NCBI GenBank assembly: GCA_027494165.1
Contig: JAOSJM010000001.1
Span: 1,558,001 to 1,622,000, forward strand
Origin: Acidimicrobiia bacterium
GTDB lineage: Bacteria; Actinomycetota; Acidimicrobiia; IMCC26256; JAOSJM01
DNA length: 64,000 bases
Direction of reading: 5' to 3'
The notes under the pieces were generated by a model that was not told where the DNA came from, ran no database searches, and saw only the letters and a program-made list of their open reading frames with translations. This document shows, one piece after another, positions 17,627 through 27,431 of this stretch. The number at the start of each line of letters is the position of its first letter. Positions within the stretch are counted from its first letter, which is position 1. The translations under genes and the position numbers were made by a program.

Positions 17627-19273
17627 TCAGCGCTCCAGCCACACGACGCTCGGCTGGAAGATCGCGTTCTGCATCATCCCGACGCCGTGGACCTCGGGCC
17701 GGCCCATGTAGCCCCAGGGCGTCGCGTTCAGCACGAACAGGGGGACGTCGGCGGCCAGGTGCTCCTGCACGAGGGAGTACGCCTCCCGGCGGGTCTGCTC
17801 GTCCGTGCTGGTCCGGCCGGTCACCAGGGCCTCGTCGACCTCGGGGTCGGAGTACGCGGTCCAGTTGGAGTTGCTGCCCGAGTGGAGCTGGGTGAAGAAG
17901 TTGAGGTCGGGGTCGTGGGCCGCGCCGGTCCCGAAGCACGAGGCCTGGTAGCTCCCGCCCATGACGTCGACCACGACCGAGATCTGGTCCTGGGTCTCGA
18001 CCTCCACCGAGAAGCCGGCGTCCTCCCACATCTGCTCCAGCACCGCCGCCATGTTCACCAGGTCGGGCTGGGTGTGGCACTGGTAGGTGAACGTGACGGC
18101 GTCGGGGCCCTTCTCGGCCACCACCTCGTCCACGAGCGTCGCGGCCGCGTCGGCGTCGAAGGTGAGCCAGGGCGCGTCGTGGTCGGCGTAGGGCGAGTCG
18201 CGGTCGACGATGCCGTCGAAGGCGGGTGGGGCGCTGTCGTCGAAGATGACCCGGTTGATCGTGTCGGTGTCGGTGGCGAGGTGGAGGGCCCGCCGGACCC
18301 GCACGTCGTCGAAGGGCGGCTTCGCCGTGTTCATGAAGAGGGTGATGGCCTGGCCCCGGCGGATCCCCAGGTCCTGGAGCCCGGCCTCGGTGGCCCGGAC
18401 CAGCTCGGCCCCGCTCGTGGTCTGGCCGAGGTGGACCTCGCCCCGCTTCACGCTCTCGAAGCGGGTCACGGTGTCGGGGATGGGGCGGAAGACGATCCGG
18501 TCCAGGTAGGGCTCGCCGGGCCGCCAGTAGCCCGGGTTGCGCTCGACGGTGAGATGGTCGCCGGGGATCCACTCGACGAGCCGGAACGGGCCGGTGCCCA
18601 CGGGCTGCTCGCCGACGGTCCCGGCGGCGATGGCGGCCGGGCTGGCCATCAGGCCGAGCGACCCCGCGAGCACCTCGGGGAACGCGGGCCACACGTCCCT
18701 CAGGCGGACCACCACGGTCAGGGGGTCGGGGGTCTCGATCGCCTCGATGTGCTGGGCGCTCGTGATCGACCGCGACCTCAGCTCGGGGTCGGCGTGGCGC
18801 TCGAGGTTGACCTTCACCGCCGCGGCGTCGAGCGGCGTCCCGTCCTGGAACTGGACGGCCGGGCGGAGGGTGATCGTCCAGGTCCGCCCGTCGTCGCTCT
18901 CCATCGACTCGGCCAGCCACGGCACGGGCTCGCCGGTCGCGGGGTCGAAGGTCATGAGCGGGTCGTAGAGGGCGAGGGCCATGAGGCCGTCGGTGATCGA
19001 CCCGACGAACGTCGCGGGTTCCAGACCGAACAGGTCGAAGATCGTGGCCACGACGAGCTCGCCCCCGGGCTGCGGCTCGGCGGACGGCTCCGTGGTGGGT
19101 GGTTCCGTGGTCCGGCTGTCGACCGACGACGCGGGCCCTCCGGCGTTCCCGTCGTCGCCTCCGCCTCCACCACCGCACGCCGCGGCGAGGAGCGTGACGA
19201 CGGCCACCGCGACCACGACCGCCACCGGCGAGGACGGACGGCGGTGGCGACGGCCGGGAGGGGCCGCGCCCAT
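17627..19273 (-). CDS. ABC substrate-binding lipoprotein, family 5 (second copy)
   Basis: 548 residues, intact. Signal peptide with Arg-rich start, a Val/Ala core and lipobox LLAAAC near residue 33, then a Gly/Asp and Thr/Pro linker and the SBP_bac_5 domain (GGELVVATIFDLFGLEPATFVG, VGTGPFRLVEW). It is a clear paralogue of 4302-5929 along its length. ATG at 19273 shares a base with the stop of FAD oxidoreductase A (TGATG), an odd coupling of an extracytoplasmic binding protein to a cytoplasmic flavoenzyme. No permease gene is adjacent; it may serve the permeases at 5965-7743 with a different ligand. Confidence 0.9.
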   Translation of the reverse strand: MGAAPPGRRHRRPSSPVAVVVAVAVVTLLAAACGGGGGGDDGNAGGPASSVDSRTTEPPTTEPSAEPQPGGELVVATIFDLFGLEPATFVGSITDGLMALALYDPLMTFDPATGEPVPWLAESMESDDGRTWTITLRPAVQFQDGTPLDAAAVKVNLERHADPELRSRSITSAQHIEAIETPDPLTVVVRLRDVWPAFPEVLAGSLGLMASPAAIAAGTVGEQPVGTGPFRLVEWIPGDHLTVERNPGYWRPGEPYLDRIVFRPIPDTVTRFESVKRGEVHLGQTTSGAELVRATEAGLQDLGIRRGQAITLFMNTAKPPFDDVRVRRALHLATDTDTINRVIFDDSAPPAFDGIVDRDSPYADHDAPWLTFDADAAATLVDEVVAEKGPDAVTFTYQCHTQPDLVNMAAVLEQMWEDAGFSVEVETQDQISVVVDVMGGSYQASCFGTGAAHDPDLNFFTQLHSGSNSNWTAYSDPEVDEALVTGRTSTDEQTRREAYSLVQEHLAADVPLFVLNATPWGYMGRPEVHGVGMMQNAIFQPSVVWLER

Positions 19274-20881
19274 CAGTAGCCCCGCTCGGCCGGGATGACC
19301 CCGGGCAGGCCGAGATCCTCGGCGATCACCTTGAACGTCTGGTAGCCGGGGCCGGCGTGGGCCCCGCCCCCGGGTGCCGACGACGGGCCGCACAGGTAGA
19401 GCCGCTCGACCTCCATGCGGTGGCTGGAGGCCTCGGGGAACGGCCGGTTCACGCCGCTCTGGTCGGGCGAGATCTCCCCGACGAGGCAGTCGCCCTCCCA
19501 CATGAGGTTCTTCACCTCCTGCTGGTCGGGCGTGTAGAGGCGGTGGGCGATGATGTTGTCGCGCGTCATGTTGGGCGCGTACCGCTGCCAGGTGTCGATG
19601 AAGCCCTCGTTGTAGGTCGCCCGGATCTCGGCCCACTCCGGCGCGCTGAAGCAGCTCGCCTTGGGGAAGAAGTACCAGCCCGAGGCGGCGTGGCGCCCGG
19701 GGGCGCCTGGGAGCGGTCCCAGAGGCTGTTGACCCACGTCCCCGACGCGGGCTCGGGGAGCCGGCCGGTGTGGGCGTCGCGGACGTAGCGGTACACCTCG
19801 TCGGGCTCCTCGTAGCCGACGACGGTGTAGTGGCACCGGTCGATGTCGGGGTCCCAGCGGGCCGAGGCGTACCTCGGCTCCTCGTAGAGGCAGAAGATCG
19901 GGGTGGCGAGCACGGCGCTGGGGCCGTAGCGGAAGTCCTTGGCCCGCTTGGCCCACAGCGGGCTCAGGTGCTCCTCGCCGACGAGGTCGATGAGCGTCTG
20001 GCGCACGTCGGCGTTCGACGCCACGACCTCGTTCGCCCGGTACTCGACCCCACCGCGCACCCGCACGCCGACGGCCCGGCCGTCCTCCACCAGGATGCGC
20101 TCGACCATGGTGTTCTCGATGAGGTCGACGCCCTCCCGGTAGCAGGCCTGGGTCATGGCCTTGGCCAGGGTGTGGGTCCCGCCGCAGGCGATCCGCCACC
20201 GGCCGCACATCCACATGAAGCTCAGGATCGGCCCGGTGCCGCTGCCGTGCTGGTCGAGCGGCGCCCCGAACTCGACGCTGGCCCGGTAGAGCAGGGTGCG
20301 CATCTCGGGGGACTCGAAGACCTCGTCGATGACGGCCTGGGGGTCTTCAGCGCGTAGTGGGCGCCGATCCCCATGTCGCCGAAGAGGCTCTCGAGCACCG
20401 CGCCCTGGGCCCCGGCCATCGCCGGGTTCGGCGGGGTGTAGATGCCCATCGCCAGGAGGGGCCCGAAGTCCATGGTCCGCGCCTTGAGCTCCATGAACGT
20501 GTCGGCGTCGGCCTTCGAGAACCGGGCGATGCTCTGGCGACTCTTCTCGAGCAGGTCGTTGCGGTGCAGGACGAGCGGCGGCCGGCCGTCGGCGAACGCG
20601 ATGCCGCACTGGTTCTCGGGCGTGATCGAGCGGAGCCCGAGCTCCTCCAGCCCGAAGTCCTCGATCATCGGGATGATGTCGAAGAACTCCATGTAGTTGG
20701 CGTGCATGTTGAACCGGAAGCCGGGGACGAGGGGCTCCTCGGTGTTGATCCCGCCCCCCTCCTCGTGGCGGCGCTCGAAGACCGCGGTCTTCAGGCCCGC
20801 CCGCTGGAGGTAGGCGGCGGTGCAGAGGCCGTTGTGACCGGCCCCGATGACGATGGCGTCGTAGACCCGCTGCTCACCCAT
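19273..20881 (-). CDS. FAD-dependent oxidoreductase A (PYROXD2/CrtI-like; two frameshifts)
   Basis: About 536 residues. The N-terminal dinucleotide motif VIGAGHNGLCTAAYL is followed by HEEGGGINTEEP and HANYMEFFDIIPM; the C-terminal FAD motif is LYLCGPSSAPGGGAH. This family contains phytoene-dehydrogenase-like desaturases and isomerases. The frame breaks at G runs 20339-20343 and 19699-19703 (five where six restore DEVFESPEMRTLLY and PPGRHAASGW). It is the same subtype as B and E. A KstR-type operator lies 62 bp upstream of the ATG, and its stop overlaps the start of a binding lipoprotein. The substrate is unknown. Confidence 0.85.
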
Positions 20882-20942
20882 GCCTCACCGCCGCTGTCTC
20901 GGATCGTCTCGTTCCTGGTTCCAGGAGGAGCAGGTAGAGAAC

Positions 20943-20956
20943 TAGAACAGATTCTA
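20943..20956. promoter_or_regulatory. KstR-type operator upstream of FAD oxidoreductase A
   Basis: TAGAACAGATTCTA differs from the consensus at one defined position. Its last three bases are the stop codon (TAG on the minus strand) of the upstream MFS gene, so operator and coding sequence overlap. It lies 62 bp ahead of the oxidoreductase ATG. Confidence 0.72.
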
Positions 20957-22232
20957 CCCAGCGTCAAGAGCCGGTGGGGGCGGAGCGGCGACGAGGCGGG
21001 CGCGCACCGCGACGATCGACGCGATCGCGACGCAGACCGCGGCGAACCCGACGTAGGCGCTCCGCAGGCCGGCGACGTCGGCGGTCGTGCCGACGAGCAG
21101 GCCGCCGATCGGGAAGAGCCCGCCCCAGCAGACGACGAACAGGCTCATGACCCGGCCCCGCTTGTCCTCGTCGACCACGTGCTGGATCATCGAGTTCAGG
21201 GTCGACAGCGCGGCGAAGTTGCAGGCTCCCGTGACGGTGGCCAGGGCGAGCGACGGCACCAGGCCGCCCGAGAGGCCGAGCAGCCCCAACGAGGCTCCCA
21301 GCGCGACCACCTGCAGCGCGGCCACCGTGACCCTCGTGGGCCCCTCCCGGTACCCGACGAGGAAGGCGCCGAGCACCGCCCCGACCGCCGTGGCGACCAC
21401 GAGCACCGGGAAGACGTCGGCGTCGTCGAGGACCTCCTTGGCGAAGAGGGGCAGGAGCGCGATGTACGACGACCCGAAGACGGCGCTGACGCCGACGAGG
21501 AACAGGACCATGAGGGCCGGTGGGCGCTCGCGGGCGTGCTCGAAGCCGCGGCGGATGCGAGCGACCACGCCCTGCTCGTCGGTCCGCAGCTCGACCCGCG
21601 GGATCGAGATGCGGCCGATCGACCAGGCGGTGAACAGGGCCGCCCCCGCGTAGACGAGGAAGGCCGGGCCGGCCCCCAGCGCGCGAGCACCGGGGCCGCC
21701 AGGCTCGGGCCCGCCACGCGGGCGAAGTTCCCCCCATGGCCTGGAGCGAGATCGCGCTGGGCAGGTCCCCCACCGGGACCGCGTTGGCGAGCACGGCCTG
21801 CGCGGCGGGGGTGTTCATGGCCAGGGCCGTGCCCAGGACGAAGGCGAACAGGTAGACGACCGCCAGCATCGTCGCCCCCGCGATCACGACGACGCCCAGC
21901 GCCGTGGCGGCCACGGCCACGCCGAGCTGGCTCGCCACGACGACCCGCTTCCGCTCGACCCGGTCGGCGACCATGCCCCCGATCGGGGTCACGAGGAGGA
22001 GGGGCAGCAGGCTGAAGAACATGAGCAGCCCGAGCTGGAACGCGTCGGCGTCGGTCTCCTCGGTCACCAGCCACTGGAGCCCGAGCTGGGAGACCCAGAA
22101 GCCGACCTGGGTGACGAGGTAGCTCGACCACAGGACCGCGAACGCGCGGTGCTGGAGGGCCCGCAGGGGGCGCCCCCGGCGGGAGCGCACCAGGCGGGCG
22201 AACCCCGAGACCGGGGGTTCGAGACCGGTCAC
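20954..22232 (-). CDS. MFS transporter, 12-segment exporter type (two frameshifts)
   Basis: About 426 residues with repeated hydrophobic segments: first helix region FAVLWSSYLVTQVGFWVSQ, loop motif GGMVADRVERKRVV, and a second half beginning FEHARERPPALMVLFLVG. This resembles the MFS_3/EntS exporter group. The frame breaks at C run 21730-21735 and at 21673-21677; one base added to each joins the parts (MGGNFARVAG and LARWGAGPAF). GTG at 22232 overlaps the alcohol dehydrogenase stop (GTGA). It is the last gene of the second acyl-CoA dehydrogenase operon. Direction and substrate of transport are unknown. Confidence 0.82.
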
Positions 22233-23307
22233 ATCTCGATGACGGTCCGGACCACCCGGCCGGCCTTCATGTCGTCGAAGGCCCGGTTGACGTCGGCGAG
22301 CCCCACCTTCTGGCTGATCATCCCCTCGAGGTCGAGCCGCCCCGCCCGCCACAGGCGGATGAGGCGGTCGAAGTCGGTCCGGACGTCGGCCGAGCCGTAG
22401 CAGCTCCCGACCAGGGTCTTCTCGAGGTAGAAGAGCTCGAAGGCGTTGAAGGCCACCTCGTCGTCGCCCCGCCCTGCGCCCACCACCACCGCCGTGCCCC
22501 CGCGGCGGACCGCGTCGAACGTGGCCCGGATCGTGCTCGACAGGCCGATCACCTCGAATCCGTAGTCGAAGCCGTCGCCGCCGGTGAGCCGGGCGGAGAG
22601 CTCGGCGAGCCCGTCGGGCGTGACGCCGTGGGTCGCCCCGAACCGCCGCGCCGCGTCCAGCTTCGACTCCAGCATGTCGACGGCGACGATCTCGGCCGCC
22701 CCGGCGATGCGGGCGCCCTGGATCACGCTGATCCCGACCCCGCCGCAGCCGATCACCACCACCGACGAGCCCGGACGGACCCGGGCCGTGTTGAGGGCGG
22801 CGCCGACGCCGGTCATGACCCCGCACCCGATGAGCGAGGCCACGTCGAAGGGCACGTCGTCGGGGATCCTCACCACCGACGGGGCGGGCAGGACGACCTC
22901 CTCGGCGAAGGTGCCGGTGCCGGCCAGGGCCCCGACCTCCTCGTCGCCGAGCCGGAAGCGGGGGACGAAGCCCTCGGACAGCATGATCGTCGGGCAGAGG
23001 TTGGGCTGCCCGCCCAGGCAGTAGCGGCACGTCCCGCACGGCGGCACCCACGACACGATGACGTGGTCACCGACCGCGACGTTGGCGACCCCGCGCCGAC
23101 CTCGACGACCTCGCCGGCCCCCTCGTGGCCGAGCACGCTGGGGATGGGTGTCGGGAGCACGCCCTGCATGGCCGAGAGGTCGGTGTGGCAGACGCCGGTG
23201 GCCCGGATCGCCACCCGGACCTGCCCGGGCCCGGTCGGGACCACGGTCATGTCGTCGACCACGTCGAGGGTCTCGTCGCCGATCTGGCGGAGGATCGCTG
23301 CACGCAT
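22229..23307 (-). CDS. Zinc-dependent alcohol dehydrogenase (MDR family; frameshifted)
   Basis: About 359 residues. Catalytic zinc ligands are visible in GVCHTDLS (Cys near 39) and LGHEGAGEV (His/Glu near 60); the structural-zinc lobe is CGTCRYCLGGQPNLC; the NAD-binding motif is GCGGVGISV. The frame breaks at the C run 23089-23092, just after GHEGAGEVVEVGAG; one base restores it. ATG at 23307. It is in an operon with a dehydrogenase pair, so it probably oxidises an alcohol of the same pathway, such as a hydroxylated side chain, to the aldehyde (inference). Confidence 0.88.
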
Positions 23308-23370
23308 GTCGTCTGCTCCCAGGGTCGGGGTGGTTCGGGCGGAATCGGGGCGGCCCGGCGGTTCGGCAGC

Positions 23371-24543
23371 TCAGCGGGGGACCCGGGGCATGCCCAGGCC
23401 GGCGGCGCCGATGATCTCCCGCTGGATCTCGTTGACCCCCCCGCCGAACGTGCCGACCGTCGACGCCCGGTGGTCGGCCTCCAGCATCCCGGCGAGGAGC
23501 GCCCCCCGGGACCCCTTCGTGAGCGTCCCGGCGGCCCCGAGCACCTCCAGCAGGAGCCGCAACGACTCCTGGCGCAGCTCGGTGCCGAAGACCTTGGTCG
23601 CCGAGGCGTCGGCGGGGTTCAGCGTGCCCTCCTCGAGCAGGGCCGCCACCTGCCAGTTGAAGAGCTTCGCCGCCTCGACCTTGGCCCGGACCCGGGCCAG
23701 GTTGAGCCGGACCCACTCGTGGTCGATCACCCGCCGCCCGTCGGCCGCCACGGTCTCGCGGGCCCAGGCGAGCACCGGCTCGTAGCACTTGAGGATGTTC
23801 CCGGCCGGGCCCAGCGCAACGCGCTCGAAGTTGAGCTGGGTCGTGATCATCCGCCACCCGGTGTTCTCCTCCCCCACGAGCATGGAGGCCGGGACCCGCA
23901 CGTCCTCGTAGTAGGTGGCGTTCGTGTGACCGCCCGAGATGGTCCAGATCGGGGTCCAGGAGAAGCCGGGTGACGTCGTGTCGACGAGGAGGATCGAGAT
24001 GCCCTTGTGCTTGGGGGCGTCGGGGTCGGTCCGGCAGGCCAGCCAGACGAAGTCGGCGTCGTGGCCCCCCGTGGTGAAGATCTTCTGGCCGTTGACCACG
24101 TACTCGTCGCCGTCCCGCACGGCCCGGGTCCGCAGCGACGCCAGGTCGGTGCCGGCCTCGGGCTCCGAGTAACCGATGGCGAAGTGGAGCTCACCGGCGA
24201 GGATGGGCGGCAGGAACCGCGCCTTCTGCTCCTCGGACCCGAAGCGGGCCAGGGTGGGCCCGACGGTGTTGATCGTCACCAGCGGGAGCGGGACCGCGGC
24301 CCGGTTGGCCTCGTCGAAGAAGACGAGCTGCTCGACCGCGCCCCGCCCCTGGCCGCCGTACTCCTTCGGCCAGCCGATCCCGAGCCACCCGTCGGCGCCG
24401 AGCTGGCGGACGATCTCGCGGTAGGCCGGGCCCATCGACTCGCCGACGAGCGACGCACGGCGCTGCGGGGTCATGAGCCCGGCGAAGTACTCGCGCACCT
24501 CGTCGCGCAGGGCGACCTGTTCGGGGGTGAGGTCGATGAACAC
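23371..24543 (-). CDS. Acyl-CoA dehydrogenase, large subunit of second pair
   Basis: 390 residues, intact. ACAD motifs WLGIGWPKEYGGQGRG, GYSEPEAGTDLASL and the FAD-contacting FGGGVNEIQREIIG are present. It is a close paralogue of 16350-17531, ending in almost the same GLGMPR tail. GTG at 24543 lies 15 bp after the preceding small-subunit gene, so here the small subunit is encoded first, the reverse of the other pair. It probably forms a heteromeric dehydrogenase with that neighbour for another step or substrate length. Confidence 0.9.
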   Translation of the reverse strand: MFIDLTPEQVALRDEVREYFAGLMTPQRRASLVGESMGPAYREIVRQLGADGWLGIGWPKEYGGQGRGAVEQLVFFDEANRAAVPLPLVTINTVGPTLARFGSEEQKARFLPPILAGELHFAIGYSEPEAGTDLASLRTRAVRDGDEYVVNGQKIFTTGGHDADFVWLACRTDPDAPKHKGISILLVDTTSPGFSWTPIWTISGGHTNATYYEDVRVPASMLVGEENTGWRMITTQLNFERVALGPAGNILKCYEPVLAWARETVAADGRRVIDHEWVRLNLARVRAKVEAAKLFNWQVAALLEEGTLNPADASATKVFGTELRQESLRLLLEVLGAAGTLTKGSRGALLAGMLEADHRASTVGTFGGGVNEIQREIIGAAGLGMPRVPR

Positions 24544-24558
24544 GTGGGCGCTCCGTCG

Positions 24559-25701
24559 TCAGCTCGTCGGGCTCGCCTCGCCGGCCTCGCCGGCGAGCAG
24601 GCTCCCCAGGCGCAGGAGCTGCTCGGTGGCCCCGCCCAGCGTCAGCTCGAGCTCCTTGGCCCAGAGGAAGTAGCGGTGGATGGGGTAGTCGAGGTCGACG
24701 CCGATGCCGCCGTGGAGGTGCTGGCAGGCGTAGGCCGCCCGCTGGCCCCCGTCGGCGATCCAGAACTTGGCGATGGCCAGCTCCTCGGCGCACGGGCGCC
24801 CCTCGGCCAGGCGCCACACCGCCGAGCGGGTGGTGACCCGCGCGGCGGCCGTGTCGACGTAGGCGTCGGCGGCCCGCAGGGTCGCGCCCTGGAAGGTGGC
24901 GATCGGCTTCCCGAACTGCACCCGCTGCGAGATGTAGTCGGCGGTGATGCGCACGGCCTGCTCCAGGACGCCGACCCCGGTGGCGCACAGCCCGGCGACC
25001 GCCCGCCGGACCACCCACTCCACCGCGGCGGTACCGGCCGCGGGATCGCCGAGGACGTCCTCGGGACCGACCTCGACCCCGGCGAGGGTCAGGTGGCCCT
25101 GGGGCTCGCGGTTCGTGGCCGTGGCGGGCTCGAGGGTGACGCCGTCGGCGGTCGGGTCGACGAGGAAGAGGCCCACCGCCCCGGGGCCGGTGGTGGCGGT
25201 GACGAGGATCCGCTCGGCGACGGGCGCGTAGGGGACGGCCACCTTCTCGCCGTCGATCCGCCAGCCGCCGTCCCGGGGCCGGGCCGTGGTGGAGGGGGCG
25301 AGCGGGTCGCCGTGGAGCGGCTCCTGGAGCGCGGCGGTGAGGATCGAGGCTCCCTCGATGACGCCGGGGAGGTAGCGCCGGCGCTGCTCGTCGCTGCCCA
25401 GCTCGGCGATCGGCAGCGCTGCCGTCCCGACGGTGGCGAGGAGCGGGACCGGGGCGACGTGGCGGCCGACCTGCTCGAGGAGCACGCAGAGCTCCATGAT
25501 CCCGTACCCCATGCCCCCCACGTCCTCGGGGAGGGCCACGCCGAGCAGGTTGGCCCGGGCCAGCTGCTCCCACAGCCGGCGATCGAACGGCTCCCCGGCG
25601 CGCTCGAGCTCGCGCAGCCGTTCGGCGGTGACCTGCTCGCCGAGGATCTTGGCGGCCAGGTCCGCCAGCTCCTGCTGGGCCTCGTCGAGGGAGAAGTCCA
25701 C
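24559..25701 (-). CDS. Acyl-CoA dehydrogenase, small subunit of second pair
   Basis: 380 residues, paralogue of 15209-16336, with the N-terminal MDFSLDEAQQELADLAAKIL helix, VALPEDVGGMGYG, RVQFGKPIATFQGATLR and HLHGGIGVDLDYPIHRYFLW. It is the first gene of an operon continuing with the large subunit, an alcohol dehydrogenase and an MFS protein. GTG at 25701 has a KstR-type operator 37 bp upstream. The subtype suggests the FAD-binding, non-catalytic partner of an alpha2-beta2 enzyme, as for ChsE5-type proteins; the catalytic-residue assignment needs an alignment. Confidence 0.88.
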   Translation of the reverse strand: MDFSLDEAQQELADLAAKILGEQVTAERLRELERAGEPFDRRLWEQLARANLLGVALPEDVGGMGYGIMELCVLLEQVGRHVAPVPLLATVGTAALPIAELGSDEQRRRYLPGVIEGASILTAALQEPLHGDPLAPSTTARPRDGGWRIDGEKVAVPYAPVAERILVTATTGPGAVGLFLVDPTADGVTLEPATATNREPQGHLTLAGVEVGPEDVLGDPAAGTAAVEWVVRRAVAGLCATGVGVLEQAVRITADYISQRVQFGKPIATFQGATLRAADAYVDTAAARVTTRSAVWRLAEGRPCAEELAIAKFWIADGGQRAAYACQHLHGGIGVDLDYPIHRYFLWAKELELTLGGATEQLLRLGSLLAGEAGEASPTS

Positions 25702-25738
25702 GGTCGCTCCCGGGTCGGGGTCTCGATCCGAACCGAAC

Positions 25739-25752
25739 TAGAACCGGTTGCA
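25739..25752. promoter_or_regulatory. KstR-type operator of the second acyl-CoA dehydrogenase operon
   Basis: TAGAACCGGTTGCA matches ten of the twelve defined positions of TAGAACNNGTTCTA. It lies 37 bp upstream of the GTG at 25701 and just beyond the stop of FAD oxidoreductase B. Confidence 0.65.
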
Positions 25753-25787
25753 GCCTAGGCCCGGGGCCCGGGGGCGGGCAACGGGGC

Positions 25788-27395
25788 TCAGTACGCCCGA
25801 CCGTCGGGGACCGGGCTGGGCAGGCCGAGGTCCTCGATGATCACCTTCGACGCGTTGTAGCCGGGGGCGGCGTGGACGCCGCCGCCCGGGTAGGCCGACG
25901 GTCCGCACAGGTACAGCCCCTCGACCTCGGTCCGGTAGCCCGACGCCTCGGGCCAGGGCCGGTTGAGCCCGGCCTGGTCGGGCGACATGTCGCCGAGCAG
26001 GCAGTCGCCCTCCCACATGAGGTTCTTCCGCTCCATCTGGTCCGGGGTGTAGAGCTTCGCCGCGAGGATGTTGTCCCTCGTCATGTTGGGCGCGTACCGG
26101 GCCCACCGGTCGAGGAAGCGGTCGAGGTAGTCGACCCGGATCTCCGCCCACTCGGTCGCGCCGAAGGTGCTCGCGCCCGGGAAGAAGAACCACCCGGTCG
26201 CCGAGTGCCGGCCCGGCGGCGCCTGGCTCGGATCCCACAGCGTGTTCACCCACGTGCCGGCGGCCTCGGGCACCGGGAGGTGGCCGCCGTGGGCGTCGTG
26301 GACGTAGCGGACGACCTCCTCGGGGGTGTCGTAGCCGACCACGGTGTAGAAGCACCGGTCGATGTCGGGGTCCCAGCGCGCCGACGCGTAGGCCGGGGGG
26401 TCGTAGAGGCACAGGGCCGGGGTGGCGAGGACGCCGCTGGGCCCGTAGCGGAAGTTCCTGGCCCGCGAGTACCACAGGTCGCTCAGGTGCTCGGGTCCGA
26501 CGAGGTCGACGAACGTCTGGCGGGCGTCCGCGTTGGCGGCCACCACCCGGCGGGCCCGGATCTCGCGGCCCCGCGCGACCACGCCGACGGCCCGGCCGCC
26601 CTCGACGAGGATCCGCTCGACGGCCGTGTTCTCGAGCAGCTCCACGCCTTCCCGGTAGCACGCCTGGGTCATGGCCTTGGCCAGCGTGTGCGTGCCGCCC
26701 AGGGCCAGCCGCCAGCGGCCGACCATCCACGGGAGCGAGGTGAGCACCAGGGACGCCGAGCCCGTCATCTCGAGGGGCACGCCGAACTCGACGCTCATCC
26801 GGTACAGCAACGCCCGCAGCTCGGGGGTCTCGAACAGCTCGTCGATCATGACCCGGGCGGTCTTCAGGCCGTGGTGGGCCCGGATCCCCATGTCGCCGTA
26901 GAGCTCCTCGAGCATGGCCGCCTGACCCTCGGCCATGCCGGGGAACGGCGGGTTGTAGATGCCGAAGGCCAGCAGGTCGCCGAAGTCCATGGTGCGGCGC
27001 TTGAGCTCGAGGAAGGTGTCGGCGTCGGCCTTCGAGTAGCGGGCGATGCTGGCGTGGCTCTTCTCCAGCAGGTCGTTGCGGTGCAGGACGATGGGCGGCC
27101 GACCGTCGGAGAAGGCGATGCCCGACTGGTTCTCGGGGGTGACCGACCGCAGGCCGCACTCCGTCTCGAGCCCGAAGTCCCCGATCATCGGGATGATGTC
27201 GAAGAACTCCATGTAGTTGGCGTGCATGTTGTGGCGGAACCCGGCCATCACCGGCTCCTCGGTGTTGACCCCGCCGCCCTCCTCGTGCCGGCGCTCGACG
27301 ACGAGCGTCGAGAGCCCGGCCCGCTGCAGGTACGCCGCGGCGCACAGGCCGTTGTGGCCCGCGCCGACGACGATCGCGTCGTACTCCTTCACCAC
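25788..27395 (-). CDS. FAD-dependent oxidoreductase B (PYROXD2/CrtI-like)
   Basis: 535 residues, intact. Dinucleotide motif VVGAGHNGLCAAAYL at the N-terminus, then HEEGGGVNTEEP, HANYMEFFDIIPM, a middle block GGTHTLAKAMTQACYREGVE and C-terminal CGPSAYPGGGVHAAPG. It is the same subtype as A and E; about 45 residues around position 245 are nearly identical to E. GTG at 27395 lies 36 bp after a TetR gene in the same direction, forming a regulator-enzyme operon. The family performs desaturation or isomerisation with FAD; the substrate here is unknown. Confidence 0.9.
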   Translation of the reverse strand: MVKEYDAIVVGAGHNGLCAAAYLQRAGLSTLVVERRHEEGGGVNTEEPVMAGFRHNMHANYMEFFDIIPMIGDFGLETECGLRSVTPENQSGIAFSDGRPPIVLHRNDLLEKSHASIARYSKADADTFLELKRRTMDFGDLLAFGIYNPPFPGMAEGQAAMLEELYGDMGIRAHHGLKTARVMIDELFETPELRALLYRMSVEFGVPLEMTGSASLVLTSLPWMVGRWRLALGGTHTLAKAMTQACYREGVELLENTAVERILVEGGRAVGVVARGREIRARRVVAANADARQTFVDLVGPEHLSDLWYSRARNFRYGPSGVLATPALCLYDPPAYASARWDPDIDRCFYTVVGYDTPEEVVRYVHDAHGGHLPVPEAAGTWVNTLWDPSQAPPGRHSATGWFFFPGASTFGATEWAEIRVDYLDRFLDRWARYAPNMTRDNILAAKLYTPDQMERKNLMWEGDCLLGDMSPDQAGLNRPWPEASGYRTEVEGLYLCGPSAYPGGGVHAAPGYNASKVIIEDLGLPSPVPDGRAY

Positions 27396-27431
27396 CTCAC
27401 CTCGGGGGACGGCACGGCGGCCGGGCCGTCG

